A DNA stretch of 64,000 nucleotides from UBA10649 sp963700255 (lineage in GTDB: Bacteria > Actinomycetota > Actinomycetes > S36-B12). Of the stretch, positions 1-8,647 are shown piece by piece. The notes beneath the pieces were generated by a model that was not told where the DNA came from, made no database searches, and was given only the letters and a program-made list of their open reading frames with translations. The stretch covers positions 62,001-126,000 of the forward strand of contig CAVOWW010000050.1 in the NCBI GenBank assembly GCA_963700255.1, written 5' to 3'. A program made the position numbers and the translations under genes. The stretch's first letter is position 1. Every line of letters starts with the position of its first letter.

Positions 1-433
1 GAGTGATGTCGCCGAAGCCGACGGTCGCCAGGACGGTCAGCGCGAAGTAGTAGCCCGTGAATGCGTCCAGTGGCTCGGTGAAGGCCGCCAGGTCCTCCTG
101 CGAGATCATCACGTAGATCATCGCGAAGATGGCGAGGAACATCGCCGCGACGAGCACCAGCGCCTCGGCGGCCCGCAACGTCGGGAAGCGGGATGCGTCG
201 ATGCTGCGCAACTGTCGCCGGAAGAACCAGGCGTACAGGACGATCGACATCACGGCGATCAGGGCCGGGACGACAACCCGTCCGTTCGGTTCGTCAGGAA
301 CCATGTTGAGCATCCAGACGATCACCGCGAACCCCAGGATCATCCGAAGGATCACCTGCAGGACGGCGACGACGACCTCGCGGCGCGTGGGCCTGAGCGA
401 CGCCGGCAGTGCGGTCGGACCCGGCGTCGCCAT
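1..433 (-). CDS. Potassium channel family protein (3' truncated by window edge)
   Basis: The gene begins at the ATG at 433 and runs off the left edge after 144 codons. It encodes an integral membrane protein: hydrophobic stretches lie at about residues 20-43, 54-72 and 89-112, and the last visible residues contain the K+ selectivity filter TVGFGD, preceded by the pore-helix residues GYYFALTVLA. This is the pore signature of two-transmembrane (Ion_trans_2) K+ channels; the extra N-terminal segments suggest a small 3-4 TM channel. The final inner helix and any regulatory domain lie outside the window. No clear ribosome binding site precedes the ATG, so the exact start is less certain. It lies 47 bp downstream of rlmN on the same strand and may be read from the same transcript. 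Confidence 0.8.
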   Translation of the reverse strand, partial: MATPGPTALPASLRPTRREVVVAVLQVILRMILGFAVIVWMLNMVPDEPNGRVVVPALIAVMSIVLYAWFFRRQLRSIDASRFPTLRAAEALVLVAAMFLAIFAMIYVMISQEDLAAFTEPLDAFTGYYFALTVLATVGFGDIT

Positions 434-480
434 GGTGGCAGTCTGCCATGGCGCGACCCCGGTTCGCCGTGCCGCGGGTT

Positions 481-1584
481 CTATCCGACGTCGGCGGCCA
501 GTTGCCCGCAGGCTCCGTCGATCTCGCGTCCTCGGGTGTCGCGCACGGTGACGGGGACGCCGCGACGCTCGAGGGTGCGCACGAAGGCGCGCTCGTCCTC
601 GGGCCGAGAGGCGGTCCACTTGGAGCCCGGCGTGGGATTGAGCGGGATCAGGTTCACGTGCACGAGGTGTCCGACGAGCAGGTCCGCCAGCAGGTCCGCA
701 CGCCATGCCTGGTCGTTGATGTCCTTGATCAGCGCGTACTCGATGCTCACTCGCCGGTGCGTCGCATCGGCGTAGGCCCACGCGGCGTCGAGCACCTCCG
801 CGACCTTCCACCGCGTGTTCACCGGCACGAGGGTGTCGCGCAGCTCGTCGTCGGGGGCGTGCAGGGACACCGCGAGCGTCACCGGAATGCCCTCGGTCGC
901 GAGCTCTCGGATCCTGGGCACAAGTCCCACCGTCGACACGGTGATGCCGCGGGCGCTCATCCCGAGCCCGGCGGGAGCCGGCTCGACGAGGCGGCGCACG
1001 GCACCGACGACGGCCTTGTAGTTGGCCAGGGGCTCCCCCATGCCCATGAAGACCACGTTGGAGACCCGCCCGGGGCCGCCGGAGATCTCCCCGCGGGCGA
1101 GGGACCTCGCGCCGGCCAGCACCTGCTCGACGATCTCCGCCGTCGACAGGTTGCGGGTGAGACCAGCCTGACCGGTGGCGCAGAACGGGCAGTTCATCCC
1201 GCAGCCGGCCTGCGAGGAGATGCACATCGTGACCCGCTCCGGGTAGCGCATGAGCACGCTCTCGACGAGGGCGCCGTCGTGCAGCCGCCACACCGTCTTG
1301 ACGGTCGTGCCGTTGTCGCAGTCGATGGCGCGAACAGGGGTCAGCAGCGTCGGGAGGAGGGCGTCGGTGATCGTCGCGCGAGCAGCGTCGGGCACATCGG
1401 TCCAGGTTCCGGGATCGTCACTCAGCCGGCCGAGCCACTGTCGCGACACCTGGTCTGCCCGGAACGCGGGCAGCCCCAGTGCAGCGACGGCCTCGCGCCT
1501 GCCCGACGGGTCGAGATCCATCAGGTGGCGTGGCGGCTTGCCCCGGCGAGGGGACTCGAAGACGAGCTCTCCGGGTGCGGGCAT
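481..1584 (-). CDS. rlmN: 23S rRNA/tRNA (adenine-C2)-methyltransferase RlmN
   Basis: Radical SAM enzyme that methylates C2 of A2503 in 23S rRNA and A37 in some tRNAs. The 367-residue product has the usual family length. The 4Fe-4S cluster motif is C128-GMN-C132-PF-C135, and the two catalytic cysteines are visible as C121 (in MCISSQ) and C359 (in DGACGQL near the C terminus). The chosen start (MPAPGEL) lies 5 bp after the cdsA stop codon, so the two are in one operon. The frame remains open upstream through cdsA, but those residues are only a frame-shadow of CdsA. Confidence 0.95.
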   Translation of the reverse strand: MPAPGELVFESPRRGKPPRHLMDLDPSGRREAVAALGLPAFRADQVSRQWLGRLSDDPGTWTDVPDAARATITDALLPTLLTPVRAIDCDNGTTVKTVWRLHDGALVESVLMRYPERVTMCISSQAGCGMNCPFCATGQAGLTRNLSTAEIVEQVLAGARSLARGEISGGPGRVSNVVFMGMGEPLANYKAVVGAVRRLVEPAPAGLGMSARGITVSTVGLVPRIRELATEGIPVTLAVSLHAPDDELRDTLVPVNTRWKVAEVLDAAWAYADATHRRVSIEYALIKDINDQAWRADLLADLLVGHLVHVNLIPLNPTPGSKWTASRPEDERAFVRTLERRGVPVTVRDTRGREIDGACGQLAADVG

Positions 1585-1589
1585 CGTCG

Positions 1590-2450
1590 TCAGCCGCCCG
1601 TGCCGCTGCCGAGGAACAGGGTGAAGAGCGCCCAGGAGGTGAACGCGTTCGGGATGAGCGAGTCGAGCCGATCCATCATGCCGCCGTGGCCCGGCAGGAA
1701 GGTCCCCATGTCCTTGACGCCGAGGTCGCGCTTGATGGCGCTCTCGGCGAAGTCGCCCGCCGTGGCCGTCACCGTCATGACCAGCCCGGCGATCAGGCCC
1801 TGCCACCACGGGGCGTCGAGCAGGTAGACGAAGCTCAGCGCACCGACGAGGCACTGCAGGGCGACGGAGCCGGCGAAGCCCTCCCACGACTTCTTGGGGC
1901 TGATCTGCGGCGCGATCGGGTGCTTCCCGAACAGCACTCCGGTGGCGTAGCCGCCGATGTCGTTGGACACCGTGAGGAGGATGAACACCACCACCCGCTG
2001 AGCGCCGTTGTCCGCCGCGAGGGTGAGCATGAGGAATCCCGCCATGAACGGCAGGTAGGCGACCACGAACGCGCTGCCCGCGACGTCCCGGACGTACCCG
2101 TCGTACCCACGTCGGATCCGCCAGATGAGGATCGCCAGGATGATGATGCCGGTCGCCACGAGCTGGGCCGTCGCTCCCCACACGTAGGCGACCGAGGGAA
2201 TGGCGACGACGGCCGCGTACAGCGGGGCGCGGGTCAGCCGGATCCCCGACTGGCCGAAGGCGGAGACCAGCTCGCGAATCGCGATGGCGAGTGCCGCGAT
2301 GACGACGAGGGCGAAGATCCACTTCAGGGTGAAGAGGCTGACCAGGACCACGACCGCCAGTACGACGGCCGATGCGATGGCCGCGGGCAGGTTGCGACCG
2401 GCGCGCGACTTCGGCGCCGGAGCCGCGGCTGCGGCGTCAGTGTCACCCAT
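1590..2450 (-). CDS. cdsA: Phosphatidate cytidylyltransferase CdsA
   Basis: Makes CDP-diacylglycerol from phosphatidic acid and CTP, the branch point of phospholipid synthesis, in the cytoplasmic membrane. The 286-residue protein is strongly hydrophobic after a short polar, Ala-rich N terminus. The CDP-diglyceride synthetase signature spans about residues 237-261, with SAIKRDLGVKD followed by LPGHGGMMDR, which carries the catalytic His and Asp. ATG start; frr ends 9 bp upstream. The order frr-cdsA-rlmN is common in actinobacteria. It links to plsC, gpsA and plsX elsewhere in this window, which act earlier in the same pathway. Confidence 0.95.
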   Translation of the reverse strand: MGDTDAAAAAPAPKSRAGRNLPAAIASAVVLAVVVLVSLFTLKWIFALVVIAALAIAIRELVSAFGQSGIRLTRAPLYAAVVAIPSVAYVWGATAQLVATGIIILAILIWRIRRGYDGYVRDVAGSAFVVAYLPFMAGFLMLTLAADNGAQRVVVFILLTVSNDIGGYATGVLFGKHPIAPQISPKKSWEGFAGSVALQCLVGALSFVYLLDAPWWQGLIAGLVMTVTATAGDFAESAIKRDLGVKDMGTFLPGHGGMMDRLDSLIPNAFTSWALFTLFLGSGTGG

Positions 2451-2459
2451 GGGGCTGGC

Positions 2460-3026
2460 TCAGACCTCGAGCAGTTCTGCTTCTTTGTTCTTCAGGATCT
2501 CGTCGATGTGCTCGACGTGCTTGTGAGTCGCGTCGTCGAGGTGCTTCTCTGCGCGACGGACGTCGTCCTCGCCTGCCTCGCCGTCCTTCTGGAGCTTGTC
2601 GAGGGCATCCTTCGCATGCCGGCGGATGTTGCGCACGGACACGCGCGCATCCTCGGCCTTGTGCTTGGCGACCTTGATGTACTCCTTGCGCCGCTCCTCG
2701 GTCAGCTGCGGCAGGTTGATGCGGATGATGGCGCCATCGTTGCTGGGGTTGACGCCGAGGTCGCTCTCGCGGAGCGCCTTCTCGACGGCGGCCATGGAGC
2801 CCTTGTCATAGGGCGTGATGAGGATCGAGCGCGCCTCGGGGATCTGGATCGACGCGAGCTGGTTCACGGGGGTGAACGTGTCGTAGTAGTCGACCATCAC
2901 CTTGTTGAACATCGCCGAGGTGGCACGCCCCGTGCGGATGGTGCTGAAGTCCTCGCGCGCGACCGAGATGGCCTTGTCCATCTTCTCCTCCGCGTCGAGA
3001 AGGATGTCGTCGATCTGATCGCTCAC
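2460..3026 (-). CDS. frr: Ribosome recycling factor
   Basis: Splits post-termination ribosomes together with EF-G in the cytoplasm. The 188-residue product matches the family length (about 185) and has the typical ends: IDDILLDAEEKMDKAI at the N terminus and the conserved core SIQIPEARSILITPYDKGS, followed by the long three-helix bundle. The start is GTG at 3026, with GGAG five bases upstream. It lies 18 bp after pyrH and 9 bp before cdsA, in the classical rpsB-tsf-pyrH-frr-cdsA order. Confidence 0.96.
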   Translation of the reverse strand: MSDQIDDILLDAEEKMDKAISVAREDFSTIRTGRATSAMFNKVMVDYYDTFTPVNQLASIQIPEARSILITPYDKGSMAAVEKALRESDLGVNPSNDGAIIRINLPQLTEERRKEYIKVAKHKAEDARVSVRNIRRHAKDALDKLQKDGEAGEDDVRRAEKHLDDATHKHVEHIDEILKNKEAELLEV

Positions 3027-3044
3027 CGTTGCTCCGTTCGATCC

Positions 3045-3833
3045 TCAGTTGACTGACGAGACTAGCGTCCCGATCGTCTCTCCCCGCACGGCGCGGGCGA
3101 TGTTGCCCTCCACCAGCAGGTTGAACACGACGATGGGAAGGTCGTTGTCCTGGCACAGGCTGATGGCCGTGGCATCGGCCACCTTGAGCCCGCGGTTGAG
3201 CACCTCCGCCGGCGTCAGCCGGTCGAAGCGGACCGCCTCGGGGTTGGTTCGGGGGTCGGAGTCATACACGCCGTCGACGCCCTTGGCCATGAGGACGACC
3301 TGAGCATTCACCTCGAGCGCACGCTGCGCCGCCGTGGTGTCCGTCGAGAAGTACGGCAGCCCCATGCCGGCGCCGAAGATCACGACTCGACCCTTCTCGA
3401 GGTGGCGGATCGCGCGACGCGGAACGTACGGCTCCGCGACCTGGCCCATGGTGATGGCGGTCTGGACCCGCGTCTCGACGCCCGCCTTCTCGCAGAAGTC
3501 CTGGAGCGCGAGGCAGTTCATGACGGTGCCCAGCATCCCGATGTAGTCGGCGCGTGCCCGCTCCATGCCCCGCTCGGAGAGCATGGCGCCGCGGAAGTAG
3601 TTGCCGCCGCCGATGACGACGGCCACCTGCGTGCCCTGCCGGACCACGTCGGCGATCTGGGCCGCGATGGAGGCGACGACGTCCGGATCGACACCGAGGC
3701 CCTGGCCGCCGGCGAAGGCCTCGCCGGAGAGCTTGAGCAGCACCCGATGCCAGCCGCCCTCAGGCGCCTCGGGCCAGACGTCGATGGTTCCGTCCAGAGA
3801 CGGCTGAACGGCGCCGGACTGTCCTGAGTTCAT
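3045..3833 (-). CDS. pyrH: Uridylate kinase (UMP kinase)
   Basis: Phosphorylates UMP to UDP with ATP; cytoplasmic hexamer of the amino acid kinase fold. The nucleotide-binding motif VLLKLSGEAFAGG is at residues 31-43, the glycine-rich VIGGGNYFRG at about 73-82 and the acidic VDGVYDSDPR late in the protein. The 262-residue reading includes an N-terminal extension of about 28 residues before the family core; a strong GGAGGGG sits just before the ATG at 3833, which favours this long start. It lies between tsf and frr on the same strand. Confidence 0.95.
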   Translation of the reverse strand: MNSGQSGAVQPSLDGTIDVWPEAPEGGWHRVLLKLSGEAFAGGQGLGVDPDVVASIAAQIADVVRQGTQVAVVIGGGNYFRGAMLSERGMERARADYIGMLGTVMNCLALQDFCEKAGVETRVQTAITMGQVAEPYVPRRAIRHLEKGRVVIFGAGMGLPYFSTDTTAAQRALEVNAQVVLMAKGVDGVYDSDPRTNPEAVRFDRLTPAEVLNRGLKVADATAISLCQDNDLPIVVFNLLVEGNIARAVRGETIGTLVSSVN

Positions 3834-3876
3834 GATCCCCTCCGAATCGTCCGACGCCGTCCAGTATGTCGTTGTG

Positions 3877-4695
3877 TCAGGCCTGGCCGGGCTCGAACCG
3901 GGCGAACGCGGTCACCGTGGTGCCCGACTCGGCGAGCACCTGGGCGACGTTCTTCTTGTTGTCGACCACGCTGGGCTGCTCGAGCAGGCAGTTGTCCTTG
4001 AAGAAGGCGTTGACGCGACCCTCGACGATCTTGGACATCGCTGCTTCCGGCTTGCCCTCCTCCTTCGCCGTGGCCTCGGCGATGCGCCGCTCGTTCTCCA
4101 CCACGTCGGCAGGGACCTCGTCACGGGTCAGGAACTGCGGGCGCATGGCCGCGACCTGCATGGCCGCTCCACGTGCAGCGGCCTCGTCACCGGTGTAGGC
4201 GACGATGACCCCCACCTGCGGGGGCAGGTCGGACGAGCGGTGGTGCAGGTAGACCGAGACCGGCTCGCCGAGGACGGCGACGCGCCCGAGCTCGATCTTC
4301 TCGCCGATCACGCCGGCCATCTCGGTCGTCGCCGCCTCGACGGTGCGTCCGTCAGCGATCGTGGTCGAGAGCAGGGCGTCGCGATCGGCCACCTGGCCAG
4401 CCTGGGCCGCCGCCGCGATGGCGCCGGCGAGGGCCAGGAAGTCGGCGTTCTTCGCGACGAAGTCGGTCTCGCACAGCACCTCGACGAGGGCGTTGCCCTC
4501 GGCCGCGACAAGGCCGTTGGAGGCCTCACGCTCGGCACCGCGCTTGGCAGCCTTGGACGCACCCGAGATGCGCAGCAACTCGACAGCCTTGTCGAAGTCG
4601 CCGTCAGCCTCCTCGAGGGCCTTCTTGCACTCCATCATCCCCGCGGAGGTGAGGTCGCGGAGCTTCTTGACGTCAGCGGCGGTAATGGTCGCCAT
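3877..4695 (-). CDS. tsf: Elongation factor Ts
   Basis: Nucleotide exchange factor that regenerates EF-Tu-GTP. The N-terminal UBA-like domain with TSAGMMECKKAL is at residues 16-27, and the signature CETDFVAKN, whose Asp-Phe displaces Mg2+ in EF-Tu, is at 75-83. Translation from ATG 4695 gives 272 residues and begins MATITAADVK as in homologues; a GGATAGGAA sequence lies upstream. Longer in-frame starts reach into the rpsB tail and are not supported. Encoded directly after rpsB. Confidence 0.96.
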   Translation of the reverse strand: MATITAADVKKLRDLTSAGMMECKKALEEADGDFDKAVELLRISGASKAAKRGAEREASNGLVAAEGNALVEVLCETDFVAKNADFLALAGAIAAAAQAGQVADRDALLSTTIADGRTVEAATTEMAGVIGEKIELGRVAVLGEPVSVYLHHRSSDLPPQVGVIVAYTGDEAAARGAAMQVAAMRPQFLTRDEVPADVVENERRIAEATAKEEGKPEAAMSKIVEGRVNAFFKDNCLLEQPSVVDNKKNVAQVLAESGTTVTAFARFEPGQA

Positions 4696-4806
4696 GGTGA
4701 TTCCTATCCTCCAGATACGAGACGTGCGTGAGGGGCCGGCCACCCGGCTGGCCCGGACAGACGTTCTCCGGCGAGCGCAGCTGCGCCCGCCGGAGAACCT
4801 GACGGA

Positions 4807-5740
4807 CTATTCGGCCGCGTCGGCCGGCTCGACGACCGCAGCAGCCTCGACGACCTCGGCCGACTCGACGACCGCAGCTGCCTCGACGACCTCGGCCGAC
4901 TCGACGACGCAGCTGCCTCGACGACGGAACAGCCTCGACGACCTCGGCCACCGCAGCAGCCTCGACAGGGGCCTCGGTGCCGGCCAGGAGCTCGCGCTCC
5001 CACTCGGCCAGCGGCTCCTCGGCCACGACGCTGCCGCTGACGGCTCCACCGGCGCGGGCCATGAGGCCCTCGGCGACGGCGTCGGCGATGACGCGGGTGA
5101 GGAGGGCGACGGAGCGGATGGCGTCATCGTTGCCCGGGATCGGGAAGTCGACCTCATCGGGATCGCAGTTGGTGTCGAGCACCGCGATGACGGGGATGCC
5201 GAGCTTGCGAGCCTCGCCGACGGCGATGTGCTCCTTCTTCGTGTCGACGATCCAGACCGCGCTGGGGATCTTCGTCATCTCGCGGATGCCGCCCAGGGTC
5301 TTGCTCAGCTTGTCCTTCTCACGGCGAAGGACGAGGAGCTCCTTCTTCGTCAGGCCGGAGCCGGCGACGTCGTCGTAGTCGATCTCCTCGAGCTCCTTGA
5401 GGCGCTGGATGCGCTTGTGGACGGTCTGGAAGTTGGTGAGCATGCCGCCCAGCCAGCGCTGGTTGACGTAGGGCATGCCGACGCGGGTCGCCTGCTCGGC
5501 GATCGCCTCCTGGCCCTGCTTCTTGGTGCCGATGAACATGACGGAACCGCCATGCGCGACGGTCTCCTTCACGAACTCGTACGCACGATCGATGAACGAC
5601 AGCGACTGCTGCAGATCGATGATGTAGATGCCATTGCGCTCGGTGAAGATGAAGCGCTTCATCTTGGGATTCCAGCGACGGGTCTGGTGTCCGAAGTGGA
5701 CACCGCTCTCGAGCAGCTGGCGCATGGTCACGACGGCCAT
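4807..5740 (-). CDS. rpsB: Small ribosomal subunit protein uS2 (apparent frameshifts in C-terminal tail)
   Basis: Component of the 30S subunit. The start MAVVTMRQLLESGVHFGH with AGGAG upstream, and the internal motif MFIGTKKQGQEAIAEQA, identify uS2. About 255 residues in, the protein enters a Val/Glu/Ala-rich tail made of a 36-bp repeat (VVESAEVVEAAA). Relative to that repeat one base is missing near 4908 and another near 4927. Restoring both gives an acidic tail ending at the TAG at 4807-4809. Read literally, the frame instead becomes Arg/Gly-rich and runs to 4673, past the tsf start, which is unlikely. The deletions may be assembly errors in a repeat. Actinobacterial uS2 proteins often have acidic tails. 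Confidence 0.9.
4826..4930. repeat. 36-bp tandem repeat coding the acidic uS2 tail
   Basis: Two 36-bp units (4826-4861 and 4862-4897) differ at only a few positions, and a third unit starts at 4898 but lacks one base near 4908 and another near 4927. On the minus strand each unit encodes VVESAEVVEAAA. The unit length is a multiple of three, so copy-number change alters tail length without breaking the frame, whereas the two single-base gaps do break it. Confidence 0.85.
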
Positions 5741-6054
5741 GGATGCACTCCTAATCGCGCCGGCTCCGTGAGCCGACGCTGGTCGGTTTCGGCGCCGGCC
5801 GGTTGACCGGCACCCCTGACGACCCCCGACGCTGATGCCCGCCCGAGGGCGGGACCGACCAGCATGCGGCCGCACGCGAGGTGCGGTTCGGGCCGTGTGA
5901 ATTCCCGGCCGGCGACCAAGGCCTCCGTCCGGGTGCCCCCATCCTAGGCCCTGCACGGGGATGGTCCGTCCACAGGACGGCCCTGGGCCGGGCCGTCGCC
6001 CCCAGCCGCCGACCAGCTCCGGCGCACCGTCCGGCCCCGATCCAGGCTCGTCCC
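5741..6054. other. Intergenic region between divergent rpsB and M23 peptidase gene
   Basis: No gene is seen here. It must hold the rpsB-tsf promoter on the minus strand and any promoter of the plus-strand peptidase. A -10-like TAGGAT on the minus strand is at 5941-5946, but no convincing -35 accompanies it. A perfect 7-bp hairpin with a 2-base loop (CCCGCCC-GA-GGGCGGG, 5838-5853) and a 6-bp hairpin near rpsB (CGGCTC-CGT-GAGCCG, about 5760-5774) would lie in the rpsB mRNA leader. Whether these mediate S2 feedback control cannot be told from the sequence. Confidence 0.5.
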
Positions 6055-6519
6055 ATGCACCCTGCCACGGCCCTCCTGGCCGGCCTCGCCCTCGCCGTCC
6101 CCGCCGGCTGGCCGGTCGACGACCCCCTCGTCGTGTCCGGATTCCGGCCGCCAGCCGCCGACTGGCAGGCCGGCCATCGCGGCGTCGACCTCGCCGCGCA
6201 GACCGGCGACCCTGTCCGGGCGATGGCCAGCGGGAGGGTGGGGTTCGCCGGGACGATCGCCGGCAAGCCGGTCGTCACGGTCGTGCTCGCCGGTGGGGCA
6301 CGGCTCACCTACGAGCCGGTGCTCGCCACCGTGTCGGCCGGCGCGCTCGTCGGCGACGGGGACGTGATCGGGTCGGTGGCCGCGGCGGGCGGCCACTGCG
6401 GGGGCGACCGGGGGTGCCTGCACGTCGGCCTGCGCGCGTCGTCCGGGCCCGGTGGCCCTGTCTATCTCGACCCGCTGAGCATCGTCGAGCGGCGACCCGC
6501 CGTACTGAAGCCGCGCTAG
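6055..6519 (+). CDS. Secreted M23-family metallopeptidase
   Basis: Probable peptidoglycan endopeptidase of the LytM/M23 fold, acting in the envelope. The 154-residue product begins with a short hydrophobic signal-like segment (about residues 5-18, ending AVPAG). The zinc ligands are visible as GHRGVDLA (His and Asp) and LHVGL. The first His of the usual HxH is replaced by Cys (CLH), a variant I recall from other actinobacterial members. The reading frame stays open upstream to 5881, but those residues are Arg/Pro-rich and the hydrophobic segment fits the ATG at 6055. An M23 gene next to rpsB is common in actinobacteria. Its stop overlaps the xerC stop (shared CTAG). Confidence 0.8.
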   Translation: MHPATALLAGLALAVPAGWPVDDPLVVSGFRPPAADWQAGHRGVDLAAQTGDPVRAMASGRVGFAGTIAGKPVVTVVLAGGARLTYEPVLATVSAGALVGDGDVIGSVAAAGGHCGGDRGCLHVGLRASSGPGGPVYLDPLSIVERRPAVLKPR

Positions 6520-7469
6520 CTGTCGCGCGCCGACGCGCGCGGATGGGCGAGCGCGAAGGTGGCGCGGAGCCGCTCGACGGACACATGCGTGTACCGCTGC
6601 GTCGTGGCCAGGGTCGCGTGCCCCAGCAGCTCCTGAACCGTGCGCAGGTCGGCTCCGCCCTCGAGCACGTGCGTTGCGGCCGTGTGCCGGAGTCCGTGGG
6701 GGGCGACGTCGGGGACGCCTGCCTCGACGGCCAGGCGATGCACCGCCGTGCGCACCGTCCGCGGGTCGATGCGACCCCCACGCGCCCCGACGAACAGCGC
6801 CGCCCCCGCGTGCGTCGCGATCACGGCTCGGACCCGCAGCCAGTCATCGATCGCGTTCTTCGCCGGCACGCCGAAGGGGACGGTGCGCTCCTTGTCGCCC
6901 TTGCCGCGCACGCGCACCGTGCGCCGCGAGTGATCGATGTCGTCGATGTCCACCGCGCAGAGCTCGGACACCCGGATGCCGGTGGCGTAGAGGAGCTCGA
7001 GGATGGCGCGGTCCCGGAGTGCGACCGCTGCGCCATCGTCGGCAGCGACCGCTGCATGGTCCATGAGGGCTGCCGCCTCCGCCGCGTCGAGCACCGCGGG
7101 CAGGGTCCGTCCCGCCTGCGGACTCGAGAGCCGGTCGCCCGGGTCGGCCGTGGCCAGACCGCGGCGGACGCACCAGGCCGTGAACGCTCGGGCCGAGGCG
7201 GCTCGGCGCGCGATCGTCGACCGTGACCGGCCGTGCGCGCTCTGCAGCGCCAGCCAGCCGCGCAGGTGCGCCAGGGTGATGGCGGCCGGCTCCGCGACGC
7301 CCTTCATCGAGCAGTAGTCCAGCAGGTCGACGATGTCCCCCCGGTAGGCGCGCACCGTATGGGGGCTGCAGCCGCGCTCGTCCCGCAGGTGCGCCACGAA
7401 GCCGTCCAACGGCTGACGGAGGCCCGCAGGCAGGCCATCGCCGCCGGGCACCCCGGATGCGGGGGTCAT
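6516..7469 (-). CDS. xerC: Tyrosine recombinase XerC
   Basis: Site-specific recombinase for chromosome dimer resolution at dif. The 317-residue product has an N-terminal SAM-like core-binding domain (about 18-105) and a C-terminal catalytic domain with the full set of residues: R166 (ATGIRVSEL), K190 (GKGDKE), H258 and R261 (HGLRH), H284 (LGHATLATT) and the nucleophile Y293. Start chosen at MTPASG; an in-frame ATG 29 codons upstream would overlap dprA. The gene follows dprA by 47 bp, as in many actinobacteria, and converges on the M23 gene. Nothing suggests an integrase of a mobile element. Confidence 0.9.
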   Translation of the reverse strand: MTPASGVPGGDGLPAGLRQPLDGFVAHLRDERGCSPHTVRAYRGDIVDLLDYCSMKGVAEPAAITLAHLRGWLALQSAHGRSRSTIARRAASARAFTAWCVRRGLATADPGDRLSSPQAGRTLPAVLDAAEAAALMDHAAVAADDGAAVALRDRAILELLYATGIRVSELCAVDIDDIDHSRRTVRVRGKGDKERTVPFGVPAKNAIDDWLRVRAVIATHAGAALFVGARGGRIDPRTVRTAVHRLAVEAGVPDVAPHGLRHTAATHVLEGGADLRTVQELLGHATLATTQRYTHVSVERLRATFALAHPRASARDS

Positions 7470-7516
7470 GCCGTCATCGTCGCAAGGCGTGCGCGGATCC
7501 GGCGTGAGGCGCGCGG

Positions 7517-8647
7517 TCAGCCCGGGTGCGGGCGGTGCGTGCGCACGAGTCGCCACCCGCCGCCGTCCTCCATGGCCCAGCCCGCCGCGGTCAGGATGCC
7601 GATCCCGGCCAGGACGTCCGTGTGCGAGAGACCGGCCGACTGGACGAGCGCGTCGAGACCGAGTACCCCGCGGGCCGGCAGCGCGTCGAGGACAGTCCGC
7701 TCACGGGCGTCGAGATGGTCGCGCGACCGGACCGGCTCCTCGCGCGAGCCGGGCGAGCCCTGCCTGCCCGCTCCCCCGGTCCTCGCCAGGTCGAGCATGT
7801 CGAGCAGGTCCGCGACGTCGGCCACCAGCAGCGCCAGTCCCTCTCGGATCATCCGGTGGCAGCCGGCCGATGCCGCCGACGTGACCGGGCCGGGCACGGC
7901 GAGCACCGGCCGGTTCATCGCGTTCGCCGCCCGCGCCGTGGCCGTCGTGCCACTGCGCTCGGCAGCCTCCACGACCAGCGTCGCCCGCCCGAGTGCGGCG
8001 ATCACGCGGTTGCGCGACAAGAAGCGCTGCCGTCGGACGGACTCCCCTGGCGGGCTCTCGCTCACCACTGCGCCCTCGTCCACGATGCGGGCGAGGAGGG
8101 CCGTGTGCGCGCGCGGGTACGGGACGTCGACCCCGCCCGCCAGCACCGCCACGGTGGATCCGCCAGCGGTGAGGGCACCGCGATGGGCGGCCGCGTCGAT
8201 GCCGAACGCAGCGCCGGAGAGAACTGTCCAGGCGTCCGACGCAAGCTCGGCAGCCCATCGGCGCGCGACCTCCTCCCCGTACGCGGTGGACGCGCGAGCC
8301 CCGACGATCGAGACCGATCTCAGTGCGAGGAGGCGCAGGTCGGCAGCCCCGCTCACCCACAGGGCGAGCGGTGCCTGTCGTCCCAGCGCCTCCAGCTGCG
8401 ACGGCCACTCGCGGTCCACGCGCGTGACGATCCGGGCGTCGCACTGGGCGGCGCGCTCGTCCGCCGCGACGTGCCCGCCGTCGGCGAGCCGCGCCGCGAG
8501 GCCCTCGCCCTGCCGCAGGCCCGTCCGCCCTGCGCGGATGCGGTCGACCAGCTCGGCCGGCCCGACGGCCTCGAGGAGCCGCCCCGCGCCCGCGTCGCCC
8601 GGCTCCACGCAGTGGGCGAGTGCGATGTAGGCCTCGCGTTCCGTCAT
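7517..8647 (-). CDS. dprA: DNA-processing protein DprA
   Basis: Loads RecA on incoming single-stranded DNA during natural transformation; in most actinobacteria its role is unproven. The Rossmann-like DprA domain is clear: GARASTAYGEEVARRW, SGAAFGIDAAAHRGAL, AGGVDVPYPR and the stretch RSGTTATARAANAMNRPVLA. A winged-helix-like region follows at the C terminus (ARGVLGLDALVQSAGL). 376 residues from the ATG at 8647, which overlaps the comM stop as ATGA, indicating translational coupling. Confidence 0.93.
   Translation of the reverse strand: MTEREAYIALAHCVEPGDAGAGRLLEAVGPAELVDRIRAGRTGLRQGEGLAARLADGGHVAADERAAQCDARIVTRVDREWPSQLEALGRQAPLALWVSGAADLRLLALRSVSIVGARASTAYGEEVARRWAAELASDAWTVLSGAAFGIDAAAHRGALTAGGSTVAVLAGGVDVPYPRAHTALLARIVDEGAVVSESPPGESVRRQRFLSRNRVIAALGRATLVVEAAERSGTTATARAANAMNRPVLAVPGPVTSAASAGCHRMIREGLALLVADVADLLDMLDLARTGGAGRQGSPGSREEPVRSRDHLDARERTVLDALPARGVLGLDALVQSAGLSHTDVLAGIGILTAAGWAMEDGGGWRLVRTHRPHPG

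Noticed and set aside
6516..7469. Integrase of a mobile element
   Set aside because: The tyrosine recombinase lies in the conserved dprA neighbourhood with XerC-type length and motifs; no attachment sites or phage genes are near.
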